Below are positions 1-6,385 of a DNA stretch of 13,007 nt, piece after piece. The notes beneath the pieces were generated by a model that saw only the letters and a list, made by a program, of their open reading frames with translations, was not told the origin of the DNA and did not search any database. The stretch is from Candidatus Bathyarchaeota archaeon (GTDB taxonomy: Archaea; Thermoproteota; Bathyarchaeia; 40CM-2-53-6; RBG-13-38-9). The position numbers and the translations under genes are program-made. Location: the NCBI GenBank assembly GCA_026394315.1, contig JAPKYM010000369.1, positions 1 to 13,007 of the forward strand, written 5' to 3'. Each line of letters opens with the position of its first letter. Positions within the stretch are counted from its first letter, which is position 1.

Positions 1-10
1 TAAATCCAGA

Positions 11-154
11 TTACTCAGCAGTGACTCCAGAGTCTCGTATCCTTCTATCTGGAATCTCCTCCAAGTAGAAGGGTGCGGGGCTCAAAGCATATGGATCTTT
101 CCGTGTCAACTTAAAAAATATCGGGACAAGCCCGCGCGCTACGTCCTTGGACAT
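11..154 (-). CDS. Possible small 47-residue protein downstream of the EamA gene
   Basis: An ATG lies one base past the EamA stop (TAG-C-ATG on the minus strand) and opens a 47-codon frame ending in TAA. The product begins MSKDVARGLVPIFFKLTRK and ends with DRRIRDSGVTAE. Its composition looks protein-like, with charged residues, prolines and few cysteines, and the arrangement would allow translational coupling to EamA. Against it, there is no clear ribosome binding site, I recognise no family, and the frame runs through a GC-rich hairpin plus T-run that could instead terminate the EamA transcript. A real micro-protein and a spurious frame are both possible. Confidence 0.3.
   Translation of the reverse strand: MSKDVARGLVPIFFKLTRKDPYALSPAPFYLEEIPDRRIRDSGVTAE
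111..139 (-). terminator. Putative terminator of the EamA gene with GCGCGC element
   Basis: Read on the minus strand, 17 nt past the EamA stop comes GCGCGC (134-139), then CGGG-CTTGT-CCCG, which can fold into a four-pair GC stem, then ATATTTTTT. Archaeal polymerase terminates mainly at T-runs, so the six T's are the strongest part of the case. The same CGATATTTT string follows the GC element after the RraA-like gene. Confidence 0.4.
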
Positions 155-155
155 G

Positions 156-1010
156 CTAGATCAAGAAGCATGTGCCCGCAGTAACCATTAGTGAAGATAC
201 GATCACTCTTCGAGATACTCTTTCCTTAAGATAAATGCTAGACATTATAGATGCCCAAATGGGTGAAGACGAACTCAAAGTAGACGCTCTTGAAACGCCA
301 ATCAGTTTCACACCCAGCAGGAAGATAAGTCCTCCCGCGGTCATCCCGAGAAGCCCGGATAACAATAGTAGAAAGAGGTTCTTCTTACTCAGTTTCTCTT
401 GCTTTTTCCGCAATCTGGACATTGAAAACAGAAACGCGAACAGGAGTGGGAACCGGATGGTGTTAGCTTGAATTACGTTGATCGTTCTCAATCCGAAAGC
501 CACCAGAACCGTCCCGACAGCCCAGCAGACTGCAGCTGCAATTGCGGTAGTGAATCCCTTCTTGTTGGTTTCTCTCACACCGATGTTTCTCTCGATAAAG
601 ATGCTTGTTATAGCAAAGAAGATTATCGCCGCACCAATCATGTATCTCAGTTGAAAAGGTTCTCCCAGCAACAGCGTGGCCAAAGCTATTGCCAAGAATG
701 GGTAGGAATACCCAATTGTGTACGATCTTGAGGCACCTATCAGACCTACGCTCCTGAAAAGGCAAGTATCTCCGATACCAAACCCGATGATAGCTGCAAG
801 AATAACAAAGAGAGTACCATTCAGATCAAGACGAAACAAAGCTGGTAGTCCGCCCATTGCGAGGGCCACTATGAACATGGAAACGGCTGAAAAGAGTGTC
901 TTGAAGGCGTTGGCGCTAAGGGGATCGACTTCCTTCAATGTCTTGGCTGCGACGATCATTGAGCCGGCCCACAAGAACGCTGCTGAAAGCGAGTAGATCT
1001 CACCGAGCAT
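156..1010 (-). CDS. EamA-family (drug/metabolite transporter superfamily) permease
   Basis: This 284-residue protein is almost entirely hydrophobic, with about ten predicted membrane segments arranged as two EamA repeats (roughly residues 1-138 and 150-284). Typical family features are visible: AAFLWAGSMIVAAK in the first helix, the glycine-rich GFGIGDTCLFRS, and matching ends of the two halves (LATLLLGEPF and IMSSIYLKERVS). The family exports or imports small metabolites such as amino acids; the substrate cannot be read from sequence. Length is normal for the family (about 280-300). The ATG start is supported by AGGTGA placed 9 nt upstream and by a TATA-like box further up. The RraA-family gene lies 160 bp upstream on the same strand, and the separate promoter-like box suggests independent transcription. 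Confidence 0.93.
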   Translation of the reverse strand: MLGEIYSLSAAFLWAGSMIVAAKTLKEVDPLSANAFKTLFSAVSMFIVALAMGGLPALFRLDLNGTLFVILAAIIGFGIGDTCLFRSVGLIGASRSYTIGYSYPFLAIALATLLLGEPFQLRYMIGAAIIFFAITSIFIERNIGVRETNKKGFTTAIAAAVCWAVGTVLVAFGLRTINVIQANTIRFPLLFAFLFSMSRLRKKQEKLSKKNLFLLLLSGLLGMTAGGLIFLLGVKLIGVSRASTLSSSSPIWASIMSSIYLKERVSRRVIVSSLMVTAGTCFLI

Positions 1011-1100
1011 CCTTAACGGTCACCTAAGAAAGCGCAAGAGCTCCCATTCCTATTTCCAATCTGCTTGCTGAAGGGTAGGAAGCTCGAGTCCACTTGATAG

Positions 1101-1109
1101 ATTATATGT
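1101..1109 (-). promoter_or_regulatory. TATA-like box for the EamA gene
   Basis: On the minus strand ACATATAAT lies about 92 nt upstream of the EamA start. Transcription starting about 25 nt downstream would leave a leader of roughly 65 nt carrying the AGGTGA ribosome binding site. Assigned by pattern only. Confidence 0.4.
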
Positions 1110-1142
1110 GACGCAGCCGTGTCTTTCTCACTTGTCCTGACT

Positions 1143-1164
1143 GATGCGAAAATATCGCGCGCGC
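1143..1164 (-). terminator. GC element and possible terminator after the RraA-family gene
   Basis: Six bases past the stop of the RraA-family gene (minus strand) is an uninterrupted nine-base alternating GC run (1156-1164), followed by GATATTTTCGC. GCGA and TCGC can pair around TATTT. The order GC run then CGATATTTT matches the end of the EamA gene. The rest of the 1011-1170 gap holds the EamA promoter and leader and nothing else I can name. Confidence 0.35.
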
Positions 1165-1170
1165 TCACTG

Positions 1171-1830
1171 CTATATTATGTCCAGTCCTTCGAACTTCAT
1201 TGTCATAGCTTCTTTTGCTGAAGTTCCCTGTGCAATAGCCTTGACTATTGCTTCCTCTGCCTTTGAGGTTCTCACAGCCATTTCCTTTACGGTGGAGATC
1301 TTGTCCCTCGGAATCACGACAACGCCGTCATCATCGCCTAGAATGATGTCTTGAGGATGAACTTTGACTCCCCCGCATACGATCGGGATGTTGTAGTCAG
1401 TGTAGATCCTTCGCCCTTTTGGGGATGTGGGGATCAAGCCATTTGAGAAGACCGGGAAACCTAGCTCCTTGATCTCTTTGTAATCTCTAGCGGGGCCGTC
1501 GGTGATAACCCCGGCTACCCCTCTTGCCATTGCACAGCGGGTGACCAAGCCTCCCCAGCTGTCACACGATAAATCCTCGTTTACACCCACCACAATCACA
1601 TCACCTTTTTTACAGCAGTCTATTGCCTCAAAGAGCTTCGGCCCAGTACTGACGGCGGTGCTTGGAACGGCTTCAACCGTTACCGCTGGACCACAGATCT
1701 TCAACCCCTCCCAGAAGGGCTTGACAGCAGGAGTCATTGCACCCCTGCATCCAAGATCGTCCAAGATATCAGAGATCTTTGATGTGTCAAACGCACTCAG
1801 GAATTTGGTTAGTTCAGAGTCAGGAACCAT
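1171..1830 (-). CDS. RraA / HMG-aldolase family protein
   Basis: The 219-residue product (from the ATG at 1830) belongs to the RraA-like fold family, which includes class II 4-hydroxy-4-methyl-2-oxoglutarate/oxaloacetate aldolases and proteins misnamed demethylmenaquinone methyltransferase. Visible are the N-terminal DTSKISDILDDLG helix, GDVIVVGVNEDLSCDSWGGL (about 77-95), and the active-site segment ARGVAGVITDGPARD, whose Arg115-Asp116 pair is the usual substrate- and metal-binding pair. A likely activity is divalent-metal-dependent cleavage of an oxo-acid, but the family also has non-enzymatic members, so the substrate is open. The frame extends to a TTG at 1875 (15 more residues), but family members start near this ATG, and GGATG sits 8 nt upstream of it. 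Confidence 0.9.
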   Translation of the reverse strand: MVPDSELTKFLSAFDTSKISDILDDLGCRGAMTPAVKPFWEGLKICGPAVTVEAVPSTAVSTGPKLFEAIDCCKKGDVIVVGVNEDLSCDSWGGLVTRCAMARGVAGVITDGPARDYKEIKELGFPVFSNGLIPTSPKGRRIYTDYNIPIVCGGVKVHPQDIILGDDDGVVVIPRDKISTVKEMAVRTSKAEEAIVKAIAQGTSAKEAMTMKFEGLDII

Positions 1831-1943
1831 TGCCGATTCATCCAGTCGTAATGTACAACATTTCTCTCTATTCAAATCTTCGTAAGCCTTCCAGACAGAT
1901 CTATAGAGGAAAGGCCCTAGACGAACAGGTGCGCCGTTGTCTG

Positions 1944-2201
1944 CTACATTTTGATGTATCTGTACAAGATGTATAGTATTGCCAAGTAGCCAATCACCCT
2001 AGTGACAAGTAGGAAGTATACAAGTTCCGCTACAAAGCCGAGTATTGCTGCAACATGTGAGACAGCGAAGAAGAAAAAGGCTATTCCGATGTAGAGCGGC
2101 ACTTTGTCATTCTTTATTGCGTAGCCGCCGAACCCCGTGACAACTACTACGACGCACAGAACAAAAATCGTCCAGACGGTCGGATCCCAACTGACCGCCA
2201 T
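1944..2201 (-). CDS. Small three-TM membrane protein of unknown function
   Basis: The 85-residue product is hydrophobic throughout, with three membrane segments at about residues 8-28, 35-55 and 58-80, and a short basic end (RYIKM). A lone positive/negative loop (KNDKVP) separates the first two. I recognise no family. The ATG start is followed by a clean hydrophobic N-terminus and lies about 35 nt downstream of a TATA-like box. It sits between the secreted-protein gene and the RraA-family gene, all on the minus strand, but its own promoter-like box and a 113-nt gap to the next gene argue for an independent unit. No function is proposed. Confidence 0.7.
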   Translation of the reverse strand: MAVSWDPTVWTIFVLCVVVVVTGFGGYAIKNDKVPLYIGIAFFFFAVSHVAAILGFVAELVYFLLVTRVIGYLAILYILYRYIKM

Positions 2202-2216
2202 TTCACATTCCCAAAG

Positions 2217-2244
2217 AAGCCTGAAGGCTTTTTGTGATAAAAGA
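2217..2244 (-). promoter_or_regulatory. Promoter-like box with inverted repeat upstream of the three-TM gene
   Basis: A TATA-like CTTTTATCAC (2235-2244, minus strand) is followed by a perfect inverted repeat AAGCC-TTCA-GGCTT (2217-2230). The repeat would lie at or just upstream of the start of transcription, where a repressor or a leader hairpin could act. Read on the plus strand it is a short hairpin followed by five T's, but no plus-strand gene precedes it. The rest of the 2202-2342 gap has nothing I can name. Confidence 0.35.
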
Positions 2245-2342
2245 CTTGCTAGAATTAGTGCGTGTCAGCACCCAACTATCGTGTGAAGATCATCATCTCA
2301 TCTGGTGTTTCCATGCATTGCTATAAAGGCCAAAACCGTAAG

Positions 2343-3374
2343 TTAGCGCTTCTTGGGCCGTTTCGGCCTACGCCTAAGATTGTAGACCAAGGCAAGTGCT
2401 ACAGGAATTGTTGCAGCAATTATGATCGAGAATGTCTCAATGCTGAGATTCAATAGTGGGATGTGTATGGAGGGCTGTGCTGTTGTAGATGTCGGAACAG
2501 GCGTGGGTGAAGCCAGAGTAGGCATTGGTGTTTCAGTGTGTGTTGGCGTCGCTGTAGAGTTGACGGATGGTGTTGGCGTGACTACCTGAGCGACAAGGTA
2601 GACATCATCCAAGACTGTGATACAGTCAGAAGAGATCAAATCTGTGCCTTGCGTTATGAAATTGGTGATTCCTACACTACTGAACTTCACCGTTAGATGC
2701 TGGCCATAGTATTCTGAGCCTATCTCGGTTCGAAACTGCCTCCAGTCTGCCGTGGCAGTGAGGTTGGAGCTTCTGATGGTCTTCCCGCTCTTATCAATTA
2801 ACCAAAAGCCCAGTTTCGACCCCGTAGTTGGCACGCAAGAATACCAGAAGGAGAGACTTGCCTGCACCGTATTTGGTGAAAGTGTAACAGTTTGCGAAAT
2901 AGTCCCTGCCTGCTCATTCTTTCCCAGAACTAGAAACCAAGATCCGGAGTGTGGCTTTGCATCGGGGAATTTAATGATGTCTCCCTTGGCTACCGTGTAA
3001 CCCTTGACAGAATAATTCTTTACAACCTGCACTGAACCCTTAGCAATCCATCCTGATAGACTGCGGGCCTCAAAACCACCATTTCTCAATATTGAATCTT
3101 GAGTAGGGGCCAGATCAAGAGCCGGCGTCGGGGGTACTGGGAACATGGAAGTGGCGTCTTGAATTGATAATGACAGTGTTGAACCCGTTCTGGAAATTAT
3201 AGTCTCCACAATAGTTACACAAGCCCACGGTAAACCAATAGTTCCCAGTGCACGCATTTCACTTTGTGCATCGCAGGTCTCAGATAGATCTGCACAAATT
3301 GTCGGGATGGGACCCACTAGTAGCATCGATAGAAAAACAGAGTAAACGAAGGGGTGCAAATTGCTTCCAATCAT
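2343..3374 (-). CDS. Secreted, C-terminally membrane-anchored protein with a CBM-like jelly-roll module
   Basis: The 343-residue product has the layout of an archaeal surface protein. Residues 1-28 form a Sec-type signal peptide (hydrophobic core about 9-22, no twin arginine). Residues 70-92 are a Pro-rich linker. Residues 97-263 resemble a carbohydrate-binding-module-like beta-sandwich: NGGFE...LSGWI near the start, SGSWFLVLG in the middle, and ITVLDDVYL at the end, a pattern typical of CBM4/9- or DUF642-like modules. Residues 265-303 are a Thr/Pro/Ser-rich stalk, probably glycosylated. Residues 314-333 form a membrane helix, followed by a strongly basic tail (RRRPKRPKKR) that would stay in the cytoplasm. 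No catalytic residues are evident. The ligand is unknown; sugar binding is inferred only from the fold pattern. A TATA-like box 25 nt upstream of the ATG suggests a leaderless mRNA. Confidence 0.8.
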   Translation of the reverse strand: MIGSNLHPFVYSVFLSMLLVGPIPTICADLSETCDAQSEMRALGTIGLPWACVTIVETIISRTGSTLSLSIQDATSMFPVPPTPALDLAPTQDSILRNGGFEARSLSGWIAKGSVQVVKNYSVKGYTVAKGDIIKFPDAKPHSGSWFLVLGKNEQAGTISQTVTLSPNTVQASLSFWYSCVPTTGSKLGFWLIDKSGKTIRSSNLTATADWRQFRTEIGSEYYGQHLTVKFSSVGITNFITQGTDLISSDCITVLDDVYLVAQVVTPTPSVNSTATPTHTETPMPTLASPTPVPTSTTAQPSIHIPLLNLSIETFSIIIAATIPVALALVYNLRRRPKRPKKR

Positions 3375-3375
3375 T

Positions 3376-3403
3376 GTCCTTCTGAGAAGGACCCAGATTT
3401 AAG
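3376..3403 (-). promoter_or_regulatory. TATA-like box and 7-bp perfect inverted repeat at the start of the secreted-protein gene
   Basis: GTCCTTC-TGA-GAAGGAC (3376-3392) is a perfect 7-bp inverted repeat with a 3-nt spacer, ending one base before the ATG on the minus strand. A TATA-like CTTAAATC (3396-3403) lies directly upstream and would place transcription near the ATG. A protein bound to the repeat would cover the initiation site. If a leader is transcribed, the repeat would instead form a hairpin over AAGGA next to the start codon. Confidence 0.45.
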
Positions 3404-3408
3404 ACTTG

Positions 3409-3416
3409 GCGCACGC
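3409..3416. repeat. GCGCACGC octamer upstream of the secreted-protein promoter
   Basis: This is an exact third copy of the octamer that forms the inverted repeat at 6386-6415. It lies 6 bp upstream of the TATA-like box of the secreted-protein gene, where an activator or the BRE-binding region would be expected. Confidence 0.4.
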
Positions 3417-3496
3417 TGCAATTCAGAATTTCAATCTAAACATCAGTGGTGGCATATCATGAATGACTCTTTATCAGCAACCAAACCTTGTAGGAC

Positions 3497-3691
3497 TCAA
3501 GAAACATAGTTGGAAGCGCGCGCTATCTTTGGAATTGTATTGAGGCCAAATTCTCTGACGCGTTTCTCAGCTTGGCTCCGAGACAAACCGTGTTCAAGAT
3601 CTGAATCTAACCGCTTCACTATTGTAGCCAAAGGCAGTGCATATGTCTCAATATCTAATTCTTCTTCGACTGAGGTTCGTTCTTGGAACAA
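3497..3691 (-). pseudogene. Relic of a P-type cation ATPase (N-terminal domain only)
   Basis: The frame from a TTG at 3691 encodes 64 residues. Residues about 13-55 match the cation-transporting ATPase N-terminal domain: ETYALPLATIVKRLDSDLEHGLS, then the RSQAEKRVREFGLNTIPK helix and turn that precede the first membrane helix in Ca2+/H+/Mg2+ P-type ATPases. Family proteins run to 800-1000 residues, but here the reading frame stops ten residues later and no ATPase core follows in any frame. The start is weak (TTG, no ribosome binding site, no ATG), and the 3' end contains a GCGCGCGC element seen elsewhere between genes. It begins 16 nt after the tatC stop. I read it as the remnant of a deleted ATPase gene; a free-standing regulatory domain is the alternative. 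Confidence 0.6.
3516..3523. repeat. GCGCGCGC element
   Basis: This eight-base alternating GC run lies in the last codons of the ATPase relic, downstream of tatC. It is one of six such runs outside the clear genes of this window. Confidence 0.5.
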
Positions 3692-3707
3692 GTCTTTTTC
3701 ATCAGAG

Positions 3708-4499
3708 TTATTGAGACGTCTTGGCTCTTTTTACATCAACTCTTTTTGCAGCCAAGAGTGCGACCTCAAAGATCACAATGAAAGGCATCATTATTATTAC
3801 TGCGGTAATTGGCGTGGGATCTGGTGTAATAATTGTGAGAATTATCACGAAGCCTACGTACATAATCTTCCTTTTTCCAGCTATGAATGCTGATGGTAAG
3901 ATTCCAACCTGTACAAGCAAAACAACAAAGACCGGAGCAGTGTAGAATGAACCGGTTGCAATTATCAGAACTACAATCATATTATAGAAATCCTGTATGT
4001 TTATGAAAGGCGAAGCTCCACCAGAGGTAATGAACCAAATAAGAATCCTGAATGTGAGTGGAAGTATCAGAAAATACGCCATTGCAACGCCAAAGGCGAA
4101 CAGCGCAAAGAATGCTGCGACAAATCTCGAGATATGCTTTCTTTCATGAGGATGAAGGGCTGGGGCCAGAAACGCATATAGTTCATATCCAATAATTGGA
4201 GATGAGAAGACTATCCCTATCAAAAAAGACAGAAACATATAGACGTATAATGTGTCGGTCAAACCGCCGGCTATTAGCGTGGCTCCACTTGGGAGAAGAT
4301 CGCTTTTCATTTTCAGCATGATTAATGAGATGATTGGTTGATAGAGACCTATAGGATCCAGGAGCCCTCTCGGGTCTACCGGCCAGAAACCAATAAGCAA
4401 CCCAGATACTATGACTGTGATGAAGATTATTCTGAGGCGGGTTAGAAGTTCGTCCAGATGCTCCCAGAAACCCATCCGCTGATTTTCAACTCTAACCAT
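3708..4499 (-). CDS. tatC: Sec-independent protein translocase TatC
   Basis: TatC is the receptor subunit of the twin-arginine translocase; it binds the RR signal peptide of folded cargo and recruits TatA. The 263-residue product has the family's usual six membrane segments and its signature motifs. The N-terminal cytoplasmic FWEHLDELLTRLR (11-23) corresponds to the conserved EHLxELRxRL site. The loop FSSPIIGYELYAFLAPALHPHERK carries Glu106, equivalent to the signal-peptide-contacting glutamate near position 103 of the E. coli protein. The ATG at 4499 is preferred because GGAGGG lies about 10 nt upstream; ATG at 4475 (Met9) is possible. It lies downstream of tatA and a zinc-ribbon gene on the same strand, so it is probably co-transcribed with them. 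Confidence 0.96.
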   Translation of the reverse strand: MVRVENQRMGFWEHLDELLTRLRIIFITVIVSGLLIGFWPVDPRGLLDPIGLYQPIISLIMLKMKSDLLPSGATLIAGGLTDTLYVYMFLSFLIGIVFSSPIIGYELYAFLAPALHPHERKHISRFVAAFFALFAFGVAMAYFLILPLTFRILIWFITSGGASPFINIQDFYNMIVVLIIATGSFYTAPVFVVLLVQVGILPSAFIAGKRKIMYVGFVIILTIITPDPTPITAVIIMMPFIVIFEVALLAAKRVDVKRAKTSQ

Positions 4500-4515
4500 A
4501 TGGAGTCAACCCTCC

Positions 4516-4523
4516 CGCGCGCG
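4516..4523. repeat. CGCGCGCG element between the zinc-ribbon gene and tatC
   Basis: The eight-base alternating GC run lies 25 nt past the stop of the zinc-ribbon gene and 16 nt before the tatC start. A small hairpin, CCGC-TT-GCGG, lies immediately past that stop. No T-run follows, so termination here is less likely than at the EamA gene. Confidence 0.45.
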
Positions 4524-4548
4524 TTTCCTTGTGTCCGCCGCAAGCGGG

Positions 4549-5025
4549 CTAGCCTTGGGCTTTTCCACAGGCTTGGCAGAAGATTTCGCTTACGTCCATC
4601 TTGGCGCCGCAGAACTTGCAGACTGACTGCTGGATCACCCTCTGGACTGAACCGGCTGACGCATGCAAAGCTTGGACTGATGATTCCAATGCTCGAACTG
4701 ACGACTTCAGCATCTGGATATCACCCGGATTAACTTGGGATGCAGACAACCCCGTCAGAGCGACTATCAGGCCGAGGATTGCAGCAATGCCACCAATGAA
4801 CTTCATCATCACAGATGATGATTCCACTGATTGTCCTGGAGTGAGGTAAGCGAAGATAGCATTTGCTCCTTCACCAAGCAAGTTTCTTGGCTGCTCAACC
4901 ATGAAGATGCCTAGTTGATAGATCATGAAGCCTACTACTAGCAGCAATGAACCTACGGCTATTTTGACTTTCGTAGGCGCTTCCACCCGTGTATGTTGCA
5001 GAACCCGCGATCTATTTCTTTGCAA
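4549..5025 (-). CDS. Two-TM protein with C-terminal zinc ribbon, encoded between tatA and tatC
   Basis: The 158-residue frame encodes a membrane helix at about 20-42, an extracytoplasmic loop, a second helix at about 74-94, a helical Ser/Ala/Leu-rich segment likely to form a coiled coil (102-133), and a C-terminal zinc ribbon with Cys136, 139, 150 and 153 (CxxC-x10-CxxC, CKFCG...CQACG). This topology puts the ribbon in the cytoplasm, on the side where Tat substrates dock. I know no named family. The start is uncertain: TTG at 5025 overlaps the end of tatA by 14 nt, while GTG at 4986 gives a 145-residue product; neither has a good ribosome binding site, so translational coupling to tatA is plausible. 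A Tat accessory role is inferred from position only. Confidence 0.75.
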   Translation of the reverse strand: MQRNRSRVLQHTRVEAPTKVKIAVGSLLLVVGFMIYQLGIFMVEQPRNLLGEGANAIFAYLTPGQSVESSSVMMKFIGGIAAILGLIVALTGLSASQVNPGDIQMLKSSVRALESSVQALHASAGSVQRVIQQSVCKFCGAKMDVSEIFCQACGKAQG

Positions 5026-5323
5026 CTTGGGTTATTTCTTGGGAGATCTGCTCCATCGTCTTCCCTTCGGTCTGGATCCCCAGGCTTTTGGCCGTCTGAA
5101 TCAGTACATCGCCTGATGTTGTCTGTGTTGCGGCCACGGGGGTTGACGGACGGGCAGGGGCGGTAAGGTCAGGTATCATTCCAGCTCCGCCTTCGGAAGC
5201 GGTCCTATATTGCCTAATAGCATCTCCGATCCCTTTAGCCAGCTCAGGTAGCTTCTTCGGGCCAAAGATAATCAAGACAATCGCTAGAATTAGCGCTATC
5301 TCCCACGGTCCTATGAATGGCAT
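5012..5323 (-). CDS. tatA: Twin-arginine translocase subunit TatA
   Basis: TatA oligomerises to form the passage through which folded proteins cross the membrane. The 103-residue product shows the full family signature: a short outside end (MPFIGPWE), one membrane helix (about 8-20), the hinge FGPKKLPELAKG, and an amphipathic helix (GIGDAIRQYRTA), followed by an Ala/Thr/Pro-rich tail. The frame is open 32 codons further up, but the ATG at 5323 is clearly the start: it gives the standard TatA N-terminus and has AGGTGAT, a near-perfect match to the archaeal anti-Shine-Dalgarno complement, just upstream. It heads a minus-strand cluster of tatA, zinc-ribbon gene and tatC. Family length (60-110) fits. 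Confidence 0.95.
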   Translation of the reverse strand: MPFIGPWEIALILAIVLIIFGPKKLPELAKGIGDAIRQYRTASEGGAGMIPDLTAPARPSTPVAATQTTSGDVLIQTAKSLGIQTEGKTMEQISQEITQVAKK

Positions 5324-5361
5324 TGCTATCACCTGTTTCCAGTTAAGGTGGAGACGATCCT

Positions 5362-5389
5362 TATTAATACTACTTAACTTGGTAGTACT
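5362..5389 (-). promoter_or_regulatory. tatA promoter with overlapping inverted repeat
   Basis: On the minus strand ATTAATAA (about 5361-5368) is a TATA-like box. Transcription 25 nt downstream would leave a short leader containing the AGGTGAT site of tatA. An imperfect inverted repeat, AATACTAC (5366-5373) and GTAGTACT (5382-5389), seven of eight pairs with an 8-nt spacer, overlaps the upstream side of the box and could be an operator. Confidence 0.4.
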
Positions 5390-5408
5390 ACGCACAGAAT
5401 AAACGTTA

Positions 5409-5415
5409 GCGCGCG
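5409..5415. repeat. GCGCGCG element after the dehydrogenase gene
   Basis: The alternating GC run lies 31 nt past the stop of the dehydrogenase gene and upstream of the tatA promoter. On the minus strand it is followed by TAACGTTTATT, a weakly T-rich stretch compatible with termination. Confidence 0.45.
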
Positions 5416-5446
5416 ACACTCCCTCTAAACCATACTCAAGAGCACA

Positions 5447-6328
5447 CTACTGATTGATGTGGGCCCCGCCAGACAAAAAGTCGAACATTACAGACAAGTC
5501 GAGGCTGCCCTGATTCTTCTCTACATAAGATCTTATTATCTTGAGAGCCGCTTTTGCCGTTTCTGGATTTATTTTTAATTCTTCAGCCATCTTGAGGGCT
5601 TCGGTCATGTCTTTGTTGAAGATGTCTGGAGTAGATCCTATGTTCTGCCTATCTAGTATCTTTGGAATCCAATTCGTCCAATTCCAGCTCTGACCTGTAC
5701 TTGCATTGATAATGCTGTGCAGTAATCTGAGATTGACGCCGGCCTTGACGGCTATCTCAAGCACCGATTGAGCTGTAACTAGGTCAGTTAATATTAGCAT
5801 ATTGTTGAGGAGTTTGACGACTTCGCCTGAACCTTGACCTCCTACATAGAAGACATTCTTCCCAATACTCTTGAAAACACTAATACTTCTATCGAAAACT
5901 TCTCGTTTGCCCCCTACCATGATCGTTAATGTCGCGGATTCAGCACCACTTTTTCCTCCTGAAACAGGAGCGTCAAGTACATCGATTCCTAATGGCTCCG
6001 CTGCATCCGCAATTTTTCTAACAGTTGAGGGAGACACAGTACTGAGCTCTATCACAACGCTCCCTGGTGAAGTTTCCTTAAGAATGCCTCCTTCACCAAG
6101 TATCGCTTGTTCCGAGGCTGACGAACTTGGAAGAGACAAAAGGATGAAATCAGAACCTACAGCTACATCACGTGGCCTTTCCGTGAGTTTGGCACCATGC
6201 TCCACAACTCTCTTCACTCTATCGGATCCAGGTTCTATGTCATACACTTTGAGATCAAAACCCGCCCTCAAGAGATTGAGGGCCATTGGCGCGCCCATTG
6301 TTCCTAAACCAACAAAGCCTAGTTTCAA
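5447..6328 (-). CDS. 3-hydroxyisobutyrate dehydrogenase-like beta-hydroxyacid dehydrogenase
   Basis: The 293-residue product is a beta-hydroxyacid dehydrogenase (3-hydroxyisobutyrate, tartronate-semialdehyde or succinic-semialdehyde/glyoxylate reductase group), which oxidises a 3-hydroxy acid or reduces the matching semialdehyde with NAD(P). Residues 1-165 form the Rossmann domain with GFVGLGTMGAPM (4-15). The substrate motif is DAPVSGGKSGAES (119-131). The catalytic lysine is Lys172 in GEVVKLLNNML, followed by the conserved Asn176. The all-helical C-terminal domain ends in the usual DLSVMFDFLS region. The start is TTG, giving MKLGFVGLG exactly as in the family; no ATG or GTG is available upstream in frame. 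The cofactor and substrate cannot be decided from sequence alone. It is transcribed on its own from the divergent promoter region. Confidence 0.92.
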   Translation of the reverse strand: MKLGFVGLGTMGAPMALNLLRAGFDLKVYDIEPGSDRVKRVVEHGAKLTERPRDVAVGSDFILLSLPSSSASEQAILGEGGILKETSPGSVVIELSTVSPSTVRKIADAAEPLGIDVLDAPVSGGKSGAESATLTIMVGGKREVFDRSISVFKSIGKNVFYVGGQGSGEVVKLLNNMLILTDLVTAQSVLEIAVKAGVNLRLLHSIINASTGQSWNWTNWIPKILDRQNIGSTPDIFNKDMTEALKMAEELKINPETAKAALKIIRSYVEKNQGSLDLSVMFDFLSGGAHINQ

Positions 6329-6370
6329 GAGATATCTGCTGCCTGTGACTTCGCTTATGCGGTATACTTG

Positions 6371-6378
6371 AATAAAAA
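6371..6378 (-). promoter_or_regulatory. TATA-like box for the dehydrogenase gene
   Basis: On the minus strand TTTTTATT lies about 45 nt upstream of the TTG start, preceded by AAACGC as a possible BRE. A leader of roughly 20 nt would result. A second candidate, GTATAC at 6362-6367, cannot be excluded. Confidence 0.4.
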
Positions 6379-6385
6379 GCGTTTA

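Noticed and set aside
4529..4558. Hairpin CCGC-TT-GCGG after the zinc-ribbon gene as a terminator
   Set aside because: No T-run follows on the minus strand and tatC starts 49 nt later, so read-through into tatC is more likely.
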